Shown here one piece after another: positions 43,559-53,264 of a stretch of 64,000 bases of DNA. Numbering within the stretch: position 1 is the first letter of the stretch; the number at the start of each line of letters is the position of its first letter. The notes beneath the pieces were generated by a model, which did not search any database, had not been told where the DNA came from, and saw nothing but the letters and a program-made list of their open reading frames with translations. The position numbers were made by a program, and so were the translations under genes. The stretch spans positions 1 to 64,000 of the forward strand of contig NZ_VAWE01000001.1 in assembly GCF_005795905.1 (NCBI RefSeq), given 5' to 3'. The stretch comes from Streptomyces marianii. GTDB taxonomy: Bacteria > Actinomycetota > Actinomycetes > Streptomycetales > Streptomycetaceae.

Positions 43559-46450
43559 ATGAACGACGGTCTCAGGCATACCACCAGCCGCCTCTTCGAC
43601 GCCTTCTGGGCAGCGGGAATCTCCAGTCCGCTGGAGATCGTGGAGCAGATATCCCACCTCCTCTATCTCCGCGAGCTGGACGCCGTCCAGGAACACTGGG
43701 AGCGGGAGACTGTTCGGCAGGAATCCCCACAGCAGCAGCCAGTCTTCACTCAGGATGAGCAGCATCTGCGCTGGTCCCAACTGATCCGCCTGACACCTCA
43801 ACGCATGTACACGTCGATGACCGACGAGGTGTTTCCCTGGCTGCGTCGCCGCACTTTCGCCGGAGTGGGCTATTCGCAGCTCGTCAAGGATGCTCGTTTC
43901 ACGATCCCGACCCCCAGTCTCCTCGCCAGGGTTGTGGGCCTGCTGGAAGAGACGCTCTCGGCGGGGGATGCCATCGCGGGCGCTCTGTATGAGCACCTGC
44001 TCGCCCGGATCGCCACGGCCGGTCCCTATGGTGCTTTCCGTACGCCTCCTCATCTGGCGGCTCTGATGGCAGCGATGGCTGAGCCCGGAGCTGACGAGGA
44101 GGTGTGCGATCCAACCTGCGGCATGGGCGGTCTCCTCGCTGCCGCTGCTCAGTTCGTCCACCGGTCCCGCCGGGAGACCGCGCAGCAAAGCGCAGCGGAG
44201 GTGAGCGGCAGGATCCACGGGTTTGACTTCGACACGACCATGCTGCGGTTGAGCAGCATGCGGCTGGCTCTTCAGGGCTACGAAGGTGCTGATCTGCGCT
44301 ACCGGGACAATCTGGCGGAGGGCACCGGGACGGAGCGTGAGCGCTACTCAGTCGTCCTGGCCCATCCCCCGTTCGCGGGCAGCGTCGACTACGAGGCCGT
44401 CGCACCCGAGTTGCTCGCAATGGTACGTACGAAGAAGACCGAGCTTCTTCATCTCGCCATGATTCTGGAGCTGTTGAAGCCGAAGGGACGCGCGGCTGTG
44501 ATCGTCCCCGCCGGTCTGCTGTTCAGCTCGACTTCTGCACACATCGAACTTCGGCGCCTGCTGGTGGACGTGCACGGGCTGGAGGCTGTGGTCCAGCTGC
44601 CCGGCGGCACCTTCAAGCCGTATGCGGGGGTATCGACGGCGATCCTGTTCTTCACCAAGGACGCCGGACAGAACGACAGCGTGTGGTTCTACGATCTCAC
44701 GGCGGACGGCTTCAGCCTGGACGACCGGCGTGAGCCGCTGCTGGCGCAAGATAAGCTCGGGCTGGCTCCCGACAGCGTTCTGGATGCCGTCGATCACACG
44801 CGCAACAACCTCCCGGATCTCATGCGGCGTTGGCGGCTGCGGCGCAGCAGCGAGCGCCGGCGTGCACGGTCCGAGCAGAGCTTCTGCGTGACAGCCGCGG
44901 ACATCGCCGCGGAGGACTACAACCTGTCACTGGAGCGATTCCGTCAGATCCATGAGATGCAGCGGGCCGCGCAGGAAGGCATCCGTCTGGGGGACTTCGC
45001 TGAAATCTTTCCCGGGTCCGTACGCAAAGCCGATCTGGACGAAGAACCGGATGCGACGGACACGGACGGGCAACGGCGGGTTCTGACACCCACCCTGCTG
45101 ACCAGCACGCTACCGGACGTGGCAGACCTGCCCCTGCGCGCGGACCAGCGCGAACCCCGCCGCCGGTTGCGGCAGGGCGACATCATCGGACGGGATCTCG
45201 CCGGGACCCGCCACTGGACGTGCGTGCCGAGCCACTACGACGGCGTGCAGCCCGGCCAGGGCCTGATCGTCATCCGGCTCACCGAGGAGCCTTTGCCCCA
45301 CGAGTACGTGATCGCCTACCTGTCCAGCGCTCTGGCCGAGCAGCAGCTGCCGAAGTACGGAGTCATCCCGCACATCAAGGCCCGCGAAATGGCCGACATC
45401 TGGATCCCACGGTGTGACGGCAGCCTCTCGGAAATCCGCGCCGCCCTCGCCATGCTCGACGAAGGAGAACGGGAAGCCGCACGCATCCAGGACGATCTCC
45501 ACCGCAAACGGATGCAGATTTTCGAAAGCGGAACCGGTTCGGCCCGGCGCGGGCGGCTCGATGACGCCGCCGCGATCAGCTCCTTGACCGCGCAGAACCT
45601 GCGCCGACACAACGAGCCCTACAAGCTGTTCCAGGATTCGTACCCCTACGCCGTAGCCCGCGCGGTCCGCAAGTTCCGCCACGCCCTGTCCCTGGCCGAA
45701 AAGCACGAGGCAGCCATCCAGTGCACCGAGTCCTTGATCCTTTCTCTGGGCATCATGGCCCTTGCCCTGGCCACCGACCGCGGCCGTCAGGATCTGCCGG
45801 CCATCGCCCAGTGGAGCCAGTCCGTTGAGCGGGGCGGTGTCTCTCTCGGCCACTGGGTGGGGGTGGTCAGGGCAGTAGCCGACGACGCCCGCCAGCACGG
45901 AGACCCAGCCGCCGGCCTCGTCGAGGCAACAGCTCGCAAGAAGGGCAAAAAGGGCCTGTTCGCCGACCTTGACCAATTGGTCGAGCTCCGCAACAAGATC
46001 CGTCACGGCGCAGGCCCCCGGACACGAGCCGAGCTGGAGAGGAGCCTTGGACGCATCGAACCGCTGATGCTCAGCAGCCTTTCGGGATGCGCATTCCTTG
46101 CGCACACCCGATGGGTACACACCGACCGGCTTCAATGGATGCCCGACGCCGGGAAGTTCCGCGTATCAGGCCTGGCCCTGATGGGCGATCACCCCGACTT
46201 CGCAACGGTCTCCTTCGACACGGCACACCCTCTGGCAGACGACCAGCTGTACCTCATCCCCCCACACGACGAACCCCTCCCCCTCTCGCCGTTCTGCCTC
46301 CTGAGCGACTGCCCCACGTGCCTGGCACCCGAGCTGTACTACCCCGACCGCATGACGAGTTCCACGGCTCTCCTCAAGAGCCTGGATCGAGGCCACGAGC
46401 TGGACAGCGACTCCGTTTTCAAGGCACTGCGCGAGTGGAGCACCCCGTGA
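43559..46450 (+). CDS. HsdM-like N6-adenine methylase with specificity-like region and HEPN-like tail
   Basis: 963 residues. Residues 10-120 match the HsdM N-terminal helical domain, followed by YGAFRTPPHLAALM and motif I DPTCGMGG at 184-191. Motif IV is AHPPF at 268-272 where NPPF is the rule. Residues 510-640 resemble a target-recognition unit (RRLRQGDIIGRDLAG, YVIAYLSSALAEQQLPKYGV). A C-terminal helical domain with LVELRNKIRHGAGP (R811, H816) fits a HEPN RxxxxH. No hsdR or hsdS gene is near. -10-like GATAGT at 43541 predicts a start at 43556/43559. It may be a self-contained defence protein rather than a modification enzyme. Confidence 0.72.
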   Translation: MNDGLRHTTSRLFDAFWAAGISSPLEIVEQISHLLYLRELDAVQEHWERETVRQESPQQQPVFTQDEQHLRWSQLIRLTPQRMYTSMTDEVFPWLRRRTFAGVGYSQLVKDARFTIPTPSLLARVVGLLEETLSAGDAIAGALYEHLLARIATAGPYGAFRTPPHLAALMAAMAEPGADEEVCDPTCGMGGLLAAAAQFVHRSRRETAQQSAAEVSGRIHGFDFDTTMLRLSSMRLALQGYEGADLRYRDNLAEGTGTERERYSVVLAHPPFAGSVDYEAVAPELLAMVRTKKTELLHLAMILELLKPKGRAAVIVPAGLLFSSTSAHIELRRLLVDVHGLEAVVQLPGGTFKPYAGVSTAILFFTKDAGQNDSVWFYDLTADGFSLDDRREPLLAQDKLGLAPDSVLDAVDHTRNNLPDLMRRWRLRRSSERRRARSEQSFCVTAADIAAEDYNLSLERFRQIHEMQRAAQEGIRLGDFAEIFPGSVRKADLDEEPDATDTDGQRRVLTPTLLTSTLPDVADLPLRADQREPRRRLRQGDIIGRDLAGTRHWTCVPSHYDGVQPGQGLIVIRLTEEPLPHEYVIAYLSSALAEQQLPKYGVIPHIKAREMADIWIPRCDGSLSEIRAALAMLDEGEREAARIQDDLHRKRMQIFESGTGSARRGRLDDAAAISSLTAQNLRRHNEPYKLFQDSYPYAVARAVRKFRHALSLAEKHEAAIQCTESLILSLGIMALALATDRGRQDLPAIAQWSQSVERGGVSLGHWVGVVRAVADDARQHGDPAAGLVEATARKKGKKGLFADLDQLVELRNKIRHGAGPRTRAELERSLGRIEPLMLSSLSGCAFLAHTRWVHTDRLQWMPDAGKFRVSGLALMGDHPDFATVSFDTAHPLADDQLYLIPPHDEPLPLSPFCLLSDCPTCLAPELYYPDRMTSSTALLKSLDRGHELDSDSVFKALREWSTP

Positions 46451-46907
46451 ACGTTGCAGCCACACATGAGGGCGCGAGCAGATGAGCGAGAGGAGATCGG
46501 AGAGGACGTGAGGTGCCCCGGCGCGTCACGATCCTCACAGCCTGCGCAGGGACAGATCAACTCGCCTGCCGGGCGGCACTCGTGACGGCCCCGGGGTGCC
46601 CGTGCTCCAGACGGGCCGTTTCCAGCAGGCGTCGCCAGGAGATCGATGGGCGCAAGTAGTGGTTCACTGCCTCCGTACGCTGGCTGCTGGCAGCCCAAGA
46701 CGGGTTGGCCCTCTTACCGGCGAGCCTGACAGGATTGCCTACTCCTGGCAGACACGCGTCCTTCTGAGCCCGACAGCCTCGACAACCAAGGGCATTACGG
46801 TTCTGGACTCCCAGCCCTGCGTTCCGCGTAATTCGGGGGTTCTGGAGTCCCTACCGGGCTGAAGGTGCAGGTCAGTGGGCTGGAGGCTGGTGACGCGGGC
46901 AGATTCG
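46451..46907. other. 457-bp spacer between methylase gene and IS
   Basis: Short open frames only. Two near-copies of TTCTGGACTCC lie at 46801 and 46840. CCTGCGTTCCGCGTAATTC at 46816-46834 is repeated inverted at 48795-48813 on the far side of the IS, so the IS sits inside an older inverted-repeat structure. Confidence 0.5.
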
Positions 46908-48789
46908 CCTAGAGACGCGATTCTGCGGATTCGCCTGCGCTGACCTCGAGTTGCTCCGTAGGGTCTGGAGTCGTGTATGTGAAGACGACGAAGCGGGAGA
47001 ACAAGTCCGGCACGGTCCGGTACCTGCACCTGGCCCACAACGAGTGGGATCCGGTAAAGGGCCGGGCGGTCCCGAAGGTGCTGTTCACGTTCGGCCGTGA
47101 GGACGACCTCGACCGGGACGCAGTGAGGCGCCTGGTCGCGTCTCTATCGAGGCTGCTGGAGCCGGGTGAGGCACTGGCGTCGACGGCGGCGGGTGACCTG
47201 GAGTTCGTCTCGTCGGTCCCGTTCGGCGGCACCTATGTCCTCGATCATCTCTGGCGTCGGCTGAGGATCGACAGGATCGTCGGGCAGGTCGGGCAGCCCA
47301 AACGGGGCCGGCGCCGGGACATGTCGATGACCGAGCGGGTGCTGTTCTCCCTGGTCGCGAACCGGGCCCTGGCTCCGTCGTCCAAGCTGGCCGCCGCGGA
47401 CTGGGTCACGCACGACGTGCATGTCGAGGGCCTGCCGGCCATCGACGACGACGCCTGCTACCGGGCGATGGACTGGCTCCACGAGGTGACCGACGACCTG
47501 GAGAAGCGGGTGTTCGACGAGGTCGCGAACCTCCTCAACCTCGAGGTCGACCTGCTGTTCTTCGACACCACCAGCACCTACTTCGAACTGGAGGAGGCCG
47601 ACGGACCCGTCGCCCGCGACGACAAGGGCCGCCTCCTGACGGACGACCGCCCACCCGCTGAAGAGGACGGCGAGAGCGCGGATCAGGCCGGGTTCCGTGC
47701 CTTCGGCAAGTCGAAGGACTCCCGCGACGACCTGCCGCAGATCGTGATCGGGATGGCCGTCACGAGGGACGGGATCCCGGTCCGCGTCTGGTCCTGGCCC
47801 GGCAACACCGGTGACAGCAAGCTGATCCGGCAGGTCAAGGACGACATGCGGGACTGGACCCTCAGCAAGATCGTGTGGGTCACCGACCGGGGATTCTCCA
47901 GCGAACGCAACCGCCGCTACCTCCGCCAGGGCGACAACGCCTACATCGTCGGCGAGAAACTCCGCTCAGGCAGCCCGGAGGTGAAGGCCGCCCTGTCCCG
48001 CCAGGGCCGCTACGGCGAGATCGCCCAGAACATGCGGGTCAAGGAGGTGCGGATCTCCGACACCGAACGGTTCGTGATCTGCCACAACCCCGAAGCCGCC
48101 ACCCGTGACCAGCACATACGCGAACAACTCGTCTCCCAGCTCACGACCCTGATCGAAGACACCGACAAGCTCAGCGACTTCAAGCGTGGCGAACTCCGCG
48201 GCAAGATCGCCGACAAGCCCGGCCTCAACCGCTACCTCCGCACCACCCCGTCCGGCAAGCTCCGCATCGACACCGCGAAGATCAAGACCGAGGAGAACCT
48301 CGACGGCAAGTACCTGCTGCGATGCTCCGACCCGGGCCTGTCCGCCGAGGACATCGCACTCGGATACAAGCAGCTCCTCGAAGTCGAGCGGGGCTGGCGG
48401 GACATGAAGCAGATCATCGACCTGCGGCCCGTCTATCACCGGCTCGAGGAACGCATACGCGCACACGTCGTCCTCTGCTGGCTCGCCCTCCTGTTGATCC
48501 GCATCATCGAGACCAGCGCCGACGCGACCTGGACGACCGTCCGCCGCGAGCTCGACCGGCTCCACCTCGGTACGTTCACCGGCCCTACCGGCCTGTTCCG
48601 CCAGGTCACCGCCCTCACCAAGCCCCAGAGGGACCTGCTGGCCAAGCTCAACATCCCCGCACCGAAGCAGATCATCGCGCTCGAACCCGCACCCCGCTGA
48701 CCAGCACGAACACCAGCGCCTAGAGAAACGCCTCTCAGGCGCCCTCACCCATGTCCGCGCAGGTCAGACCCCAGATTCGTGACTCTAGG
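46908..48789 (+). mobile_element. IS1634-family insertion sequence
   Basis: 1882 bp bounded by CCTAGAGACGCGATTCTG on the left and the inverse of CCTAGAGTCACGAATCTG on the right, imperfect terminal inverted repeats of about 20 bp. It carries one transposase gene. No direct target duplication could be identified (ATTCG left, ACGCT right). Ends match the MITE at 42913-43279. Confidence 0.83.
46973..48700 (+). CDS. IS1634-family transposase
   Basis: 575 residues, full length for the family. DDE residues lie in LLFFDTTSTYFEL, KIVWVTDRGFSSERN and ALGYKQLLEVERGWRDMKQI (the YREK-like glutamate region of the IS4 superfamily). GTG at 46973 has GGAG two bases upstream; a second GTG at 46979 has better spacing. 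No stop or frame change is seen, so the element may be active and may mobilise the related MITE nearby. Confidence 0.87.
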   Translation: MYVKTTKRENKSGTVRYLHLAHNEWDPVKGRAVPKVLFTFGREDDLDRDAVRRLVASLSRLLEPGEALASTAAGDLEFVSSVPFGGTYVLDHLWRRLRIDRIVGQVGQPKRGRRRDMSMTERVLFSLVANRALAPSSKLAAADWVTHDVHVEGLPAIDDDACYRAMDWLHEVTDDLEKRVFDEVANLLNLEVDLLFFDTTSTYFELEEADGPVARDDKGRLLTDDRPPAEEDGESADQAGFRAFGKSKDSRDDLPQIVIGMAVTRDGIPVRVWSWPGNTGDSKLIRQVKDDMRDWTLSKIVWVTDRGFSSERNRRYLRQGDNAYIVGEKLRSGSPEVKAALSRQGRYGEIAQNMRVKEVRISDTERFVICHNPEAATRDQHIREQLVSQLTTLIEDTDKLSDFKRGELRGKIADKPGLNRYLRTTPSGKLRIDTAKIKTEENLDGKYLLRCSDPGLSAEDIALGYKQLLEVERGWRDMKQIIDLRPVYHRLEERIRAHVVLCWLALLLIRIIETSADATWTTVRRELDRLHLGTFTGPTGLFRQVTALTKPQRDLLAKLNIPAPKQIIALEPAPR

Positions 48790-48856
48790 ACGCTGAATTA
48801 CGCGGAACGCAGGCCAGCGGCCCGGCCCCGTCACGAGCGAGGATCTGGCTAGCGCG

Positions 48857-49054
48857 TTAGCGGGGCCGCCAGGTGCGGATTTCCAGGTGAGTGATGTGCG
48901 CGGCGGGGTCGATGCGGCCGGTTACCACCAGCCACTGGTGGATGGCGGCGGAGAACTCATCGATGCGTTGGCACAGGCCGCAGGCACCACCGCAGTCGCC
49001 CGGCTTCTTGAGACAGGCCTGACAGACGACGTCTCCATCGGCAGCAGCTACCAC
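48857..49054 (-). CDS. Small cysteine-rich protein
   Basis: 65 residues. Two Cys pairs, CQACLKKPGDCGGACGLCQR, suggest a zinc knuckle; the rest (IDEFSAAIHQWLVVTGRIDP) looks native. GTG start without a clear ribosome site. It could be the end of a larger damaged gene. No family recognised. Confidence 0.35.
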   Translation of the reverse strand: MVAAADGDVVCQACLKKPGDCGGACGLCQRIDEFSAAIHQWLVVTGRIDPAAHITHLEIRTWRPR

Positions 49055-49458
49055 GTGGGAGCACTGTCCAAGACGCTGCGGGTCTCTGGAAGAGCGAGGA
49101 AAGCAGCGCCACTATTCGGCGCAGCGAGTTCGGCAGGCGGGGAGCCTCTGCAGGCCTGCCTGTCCAGCGCGTACACGGCCCACTCCCCTGGCCTGTGGCC
49201 GTGCTTCTCTTCAGTAGTCGACCACAGACGCGATTTGCCAAATGCGCCCCTGACCAGCACATACCTGACTCTCCGCACCACGCAGCTGTATAAAATCTCG
49301 TGCCGATCACTACATTCCTAGACGATCACTAGACCTGCACTTCGGAGCCTCTTCAGGTCTCAGAGCTGTCAGAAAGACCCAGCTCAGAACTGCACTGCGC
49401 CACTGCCGAGAATCCGGGGTCGATCACTATATTCCAAGGTCAACGCATCATCCATCTA
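49055..49458. other. Gene-poor, A+T-richer region with GATCACT repeats
   Basis: No native gene. CTGACT at 49267 and TATAAA at 49290 with about 18 bases between make a candidate rightward promoter. Repeats are listed in the next entry. The truncated coiled-coil gene begins right after. Confidence 0.4.
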
Positions 49459-49467
49459 GTGATCACT
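49304..49467. repeat. Repeats of CGATCACTA
   Basis: CGATCACTACATTCC at 49304-49318 and CGATCACTATATTCC at 49421-49435 are direct repeats differing at one base. CGATCACTAGACC starts at 49323. AGTGATCACT, a perfect palindrome, lies at 49458-49467, exactly where the truncated gene frame opens. The set could be regulator sites, plasmid iterons or an eroded IS end. Confidence 0.55.
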
Positions 49468-50361
49468 GGCGGATTTGTCAAATGCGGTCAGAGCCACGAC
49501 GGCGTCGAAGACCGGCGCGAGCAGCAGATCGCCGCAGCCCGTGCGAAGGTGGACCGGCTCCTGCTCAGACTGCGGAGCCTTCAGGAGGCATCGGCTGCCG
49601 CCGCCGACCAGGCCGCCGAGGCGGATACGGCGGCCGCGGCCGCGCTCACCGCCCGCGACGCCTACGACGAGGGCCATCTCCAGCCCGCCCGCAAGGCCGC
49701 GCAACAGGCCGAGAAGGAGGCCCACGGCCTGAGCCGCGACGTCGCCCAGCTCAAGGAACGCCTGGAGTCGGCCGACTACATCAGCGCCCAGGAGCAGGTC
49801 ATCCAGGCGGCCAAGGAACAGATGGAGACGGCGCAGGCCGCCCGGGATGCCGCGGTCACCGCCCACGACGTGCGCCGCAAGGAAGTCACCGGCCGCTGGT
49901 CGGAGTTCTTCCTTGCCCGGCTGAAGCAGATCAACCCCGACGTCGAGACCGCCCACATCGACCCCGCCGACTTCACCACCCGCGTCAAGGAACGGCACAC
50001 CGCCGACAAGACCTTCGCCGAGAGCTCGGTCGCCGGAAGCCCCAAGGTGGCCACCAACGTCGCGCTGCTGCTGGCCCTGCGCGATCTCGGCCGCGTCGAC
50101 CGCGGCGTCCGAGTGCCGCCGCTGATGGTCATCGACTCGCCGCTGGCCGGCCTCGGAGCCAAGGGCCTGGACCACGACACCGGCCTGCGCCTGATCGACA
50201 CCCTCATCGACATCGCCGACGACCCCTCCCCCGACGGCTACGCCTGCCAGGTCATCGCCGCCACCAACGACCCCCTCCCCCGCCCCTATCCCGGCGTGCG
50301 AGAAATCCGCATCGACACCGACAACCGCTTCTTCGACCACGCCCCACGCCGCGACAACTGA
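49459..50361 (+). pseudogene. C-terminal half of a coiled-coil ABC-type (SMC-like) ATPase
   Basis: 300 residues. Residues 22-140 are a long coiled coil rich in A, E and K. The rest looks like the end of an ABC/SMC-type ATPase head: a signature-like ESSVAGSPKVATNVALLLAL and a Walker B PPLMVIDSPLAGL, then QVIAATNDPLP. The P-loop half and first coil are missing. The first 20 residues (GGFVKCGQSHDG) are not native and begin at the AGTGATCACT palindrome, so the gene is 5'-truncated, probably by an insertion or deletion ending there. Such proteins occur in DNA-repair and defence systems. Confidence 0.65.
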
Positions 50362-50583
50362 CCCTCTGTGCCCCGCACTTTCGTAGAAGAGCCCAGGGCG
50401 GCCGCCAGCCGTCGCCACGCCCGGACGGCCGACGCCCGCAGCTGCGCCACCGCCTGGAAAGGTGCAGCCGGGGCCCGCCATGGGGCCCTCACCGGCATCG
50501 CGGACGTACAACGAGGTCGGCCACCCTTCCCGCCCCGCTCGGCTGAAAGACGGTTGACGGAACTGATCAGCCCGCCGTGGCTT

Positions 50584-52974
50584 TCAGCGGCGGGCTGCCT
50601 CGTGCAGGTGCCGGCGCAGCTGTGCGCGCAGCTGCGGCAGAGGGGCGCTCGCGCCGAGCCTCCGCAGGAAGTCGGCTCCGTCCCAGGTGATCAGGCCGCC
50701 CTGGCGGGAGAGGTACAGGCCCACCTGGTCGATGCCGAACTCGTCGTCGTAGTCCAGCAGGAGGTATCCGGCGAGTTGATATATCTCCTCGCGGCCCAGG
50801 CGGCGGGGGTCCTTGGTGGCTTTGCAGTCCAGCAGCAGGCCGCCGAGGATGAAGTCGGCGTCGGCGATGTCGCCGCTGCCGGCGAAGACCGGACCGCACA
50901 CGCGGGCCCTTTGCGGTAGAGCCCGGAAGGCGGCGAACGGACCCTCGGCGAGCCGCATCTGCTGGCCGATGTCGGTCACAACGTACTCGGGGACCGCCGC
51001 GGAGAGGTCGGCCAGGGTCGTGGCGGGGGTGGCGGAGCTGAGCATGCTGAAGCGGCGGATCTCACCGGTGCGGGCGATGTCCTCGAAGAAGCCGGCCACG
51101 AAGCACAGCCGGATGAGCGCGTTCTCGTCCAGGCTGCCGGGGTCGGCGAGGTAGGCATCGACGGTGGCCAGCAGTTCGCGGCCTGCCGTGTGCAGGGCCG
51201 CTCGGGCCCCACGCGCCGGTGCGCCGCGCAGCGGTCCGGTCTCGTCAAGGAACATGACGCCGGCGACAACGGCCAGTCCGAGCCGCCCGCCGAGGCTGAG
51301 ACGGAGGCGGTAGTCGACGGCGTGGCCGAGGGCCGACCAGTTCGGGTACTGCACGTCGATCGGCTGCACCGGGTGAGGGAGGCCGACGATGCGCGCCTGA
51401 TAGTCGCCCACCAGGTTCTGGCTGTACGGGAGGTGGGCGGCCATGAACTGCGAGATCGGTGAGGAGTCGTACTTCAGCTGCCCGGTCAGACTGAGCTCGA
51501 TCATCGGCCGCCCGGCTACCGTGCCGTCCCGGCCGGCGCCGGCCATGGTCTTTTCGTACGCGTCGATCCAGGCGATGCCCTCGGTGTCCAGCAGATGGCG
51601 GGCGCGGGTGACCGCGACGTAGATCAGGCGGGCCTCGCTCGCGTTCAGCGCGCGCTGCAGGCCGTGGTCGTCCACCGACGGGGCCATGAAGCCCTTGCCG
51701 ATGCGTACCGACGGCCACTCCCGTCCCTTGGCCTTGTGCGCGGTGGAGACGGTGACCTGCGCCTTCTCCTCCGGGGACAGACGGTCCACCGCGGCGATGA
51801 TCTGGTCGGGGCCGTAGGTGTCGACCAGCTGCATGATCGCTTTGAGGTCCTGGCCGGCCTTGTCCTGCTCGGCGTACTCCTGCACCTCGCCCCAGGAGGA
51901 GAACAAGAACAGCTCCGGGTGGCTGGTGCGCTGCCCGGCCTTGAGCTCGAGTGCGGCCTTGGCGATGCGCTGCAGCGCGCTGCCTCCGCCGGTCAGCGCC
52001 ACCGGGATGCCGAGCTCCAGGTAGGACAGGACCTCGCTCATCGCGTCCACGTTGCCCCGGCACAGCACCGCCTCGGGCTGCGCCGCCTCACCCACGCGGG
52101 AGCCGGGTCCGTGGCCGGTCAGCTGCATCTCCGACTCGGCGTGTCCCAGCCACCGGTTGGCCACCTCGGCGATGGCCGGGCCGAAGCGGAAGGACTGGGT
52201 CAGGCGTAGCTGTTCGGCGGGGAAGCCGGTCATCACATCGCGCGCGTTGCGCCAGCCGTAGATCTGCTGGGCGGGATCCCCGACGCACACCCGCTGCGCG
52301 TCCTGGGCGAGGAAGACCTCCTCCAGGACGGGGTTGGTGTCCTGGGCCTCGTCCAGCAGGACGAAGTCCGCCCCGAGCTGCGGGGAGGTCATCGCCCACA
52401 GCTTCATGTAGTGGTCGTGCTCGAACCGCAGCCGGCCCGCGGGCGAGCAGATGTCCTCCCACGCACGGTGCGCGTAGGGCAGCAGGGTCCGGGCGAGATA
52501 GTCCTGGCCGAGGCCGTCGAGGCCGTTGACCGGCTCCATGTGGCGGGCCATGACCTGCCGGTCGGTGGTGTAGCAGAACTTGCGGACCACGCCCATCACC
52601 AGGCGCGCGGCGTGAGTGACCTTGATCTGGCGGGAGCCCACGTCAAGGTCACGGGTGATGCCGAGCAGGCGGGCGGTGTGCTTGGCGGGCATTCGCGCCG
52701 AGGCATCCAGACGCTCACGGTAGTGGTGGCCGACAGCCCTGAAGGCCAGGGAGTGCGCGGTACGGCACTCCACGTTCGGCCCGAATCGCCCGCGGGCGTC
52801 GTCGGCGATCGCCCGGTTGAACGCCACACACAGCCCGCGTTTGCGGGTCGCGGCGCCCATCAGGATCAGCGTGGACGTCTTGCCCGTCCCCGCTCCGGCG
52901 ACCAGGGCCAGGTCCCGGCCGGAGGCGAACACCTCACGGGCAGCCTGCTGCTCCTTCGTCGGCTCCATGGCCAT
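50584..52974 (-). CDS. UvrD-type helicase with C-terminal PD-(D/E)xK-like nuclease
   Basis: 796 residues. AGAGTGKT at 26-33, DEAQDTN, GDPAQQIYGWRNA, TQSFRFGPA, STAHKAKGREW and YVAVTRARHLLDTEG are the superfamily 1 motifs. The last 250 residues contain DIADADFILGGLLLDCKATK, which fits the D...D.K core of a PD-(D/E)xK nuclease, then QLAGYLLLDYDDEFG. AGAGAGG precedes the ATG at 52974. Apart from the nuclease tail it is a close paralogue of the helicase at 13144-14613. A DNA-end processing or defence role is likely; it sits inside the defence island. Confidence 0.83.
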   Translation of the reverse strand: MAMEPTKEQQAAREVFASGRDLALVAGAGTGKTSTLILMGAATRKRGLCVAFNRAIADDARGRFGPNVECRTAHSLAFRAVGHHYRERLDASARMPAKHTARLLGITRDLDVGSRQIKVTHAARLVMGVVRKFCYTTDRQVMARHMEPVNGLDGLGQDYLARTLLPYAHRAWEDICSPAGRLRFEHDHYMKLWAMTSPQLGADFVLLDEAQDTNPVLEEVFLAQDAQRVCVGDPAQQIYGWRNARDVMTGFPAEQLRLTQSFRFGPAIAEVANRWLGHAESEMQLTGHGPGSRVGEAAQPEAVLCRGNVDAMSEVLSYLELGIPVALTGGGSALQRIAKAALELKAGQRTSHPELFLFSSWGEVQEYAEQDKAGQDLKAIMQLVDTYGPDQIIAAVDRLSPEEKAQVTVSTAHKAKGREWPSVRIGKGFMAPSVDDHGLQRALNASEARLIYVAVTRARHLLDTEGIAWIDAYEKTMAGAGRDGTVAGRPMIELSLTGQLKYDSSPISQFMAAHLPYSQNLVGDYQARIVGLPHPVQPIDVQYPNWSALGHAVDYRLRLSLGGRLGLAVVAGVMFLDETGPLRGAPARGARAALHTAGRELLATVDAYLADPGSLDENALIRLCFVAGFFEDIARTGEIRRFSMLSSATPATTLADLSAAVPEYVVTDIGQQMRLAEGPFAAFRALPQRARVCGPVFAGSGDIADADFILGGLLLDCKATKDPRRLGREEIYQLAGYLLLDYDDEFGIDQVGLYLSRQGGLITWDGADFLRRLGASAPLPQLRAQLRRHLHEAARR

Positions 52975-53264
52975 GGATTCCTCTCTGGGAAGCGCGGCTT
53001 CATGTACCGCAACCCCAGAGGCTGAAGTAGCCGATGACCAACCGTCAATACAGTCATACGTTCGGTAGCCAGTTTCGGCCGAACCGGGGCAGCCTGCAAG
53101 GCAGCACCGCGAGCCTGTTGTGCTGCCGGTTTCCCCCTCCCCCGCCTCCTGGCGAAGCATCCCCGTCGGCGCAATCGAGACAACGAACTTCCCTGATTCC
53201 GGCAAGAGTTGTCAGTCCTGGTTTCTATGCTGCCGCAGGTTGGGGACCGCTGGGCACCGCGTTG

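Larger units (their letters stand above)
46816..48813. repeat. 19-bp inverted repeat interrupted by the IS
   Basis: CCTGCGTTCCGCGTAATTC (46816-46834) pairs exactly with GAATTACGCGGAACGCAGG (48795-48813). With the 1882-bp IS removed the arms would be about 78 bases apart, forming a large hairpin or the ends of a small element. The IS therefore appears to have landed in a pre-existing palindromic unit. Confidence 0.65.

Noticed and set aside
43262..44218. 318-codon minus-strand frame
   Set aside because: Antisense to the start of the HsdM-like gene and crosses the MITE edge; no ribosome site or domain.
46908..48789. Target site duplication of the IS
   Set aside because: Bases next to the two ends do not match in any 4-8 base window, so no duplication is claimed.
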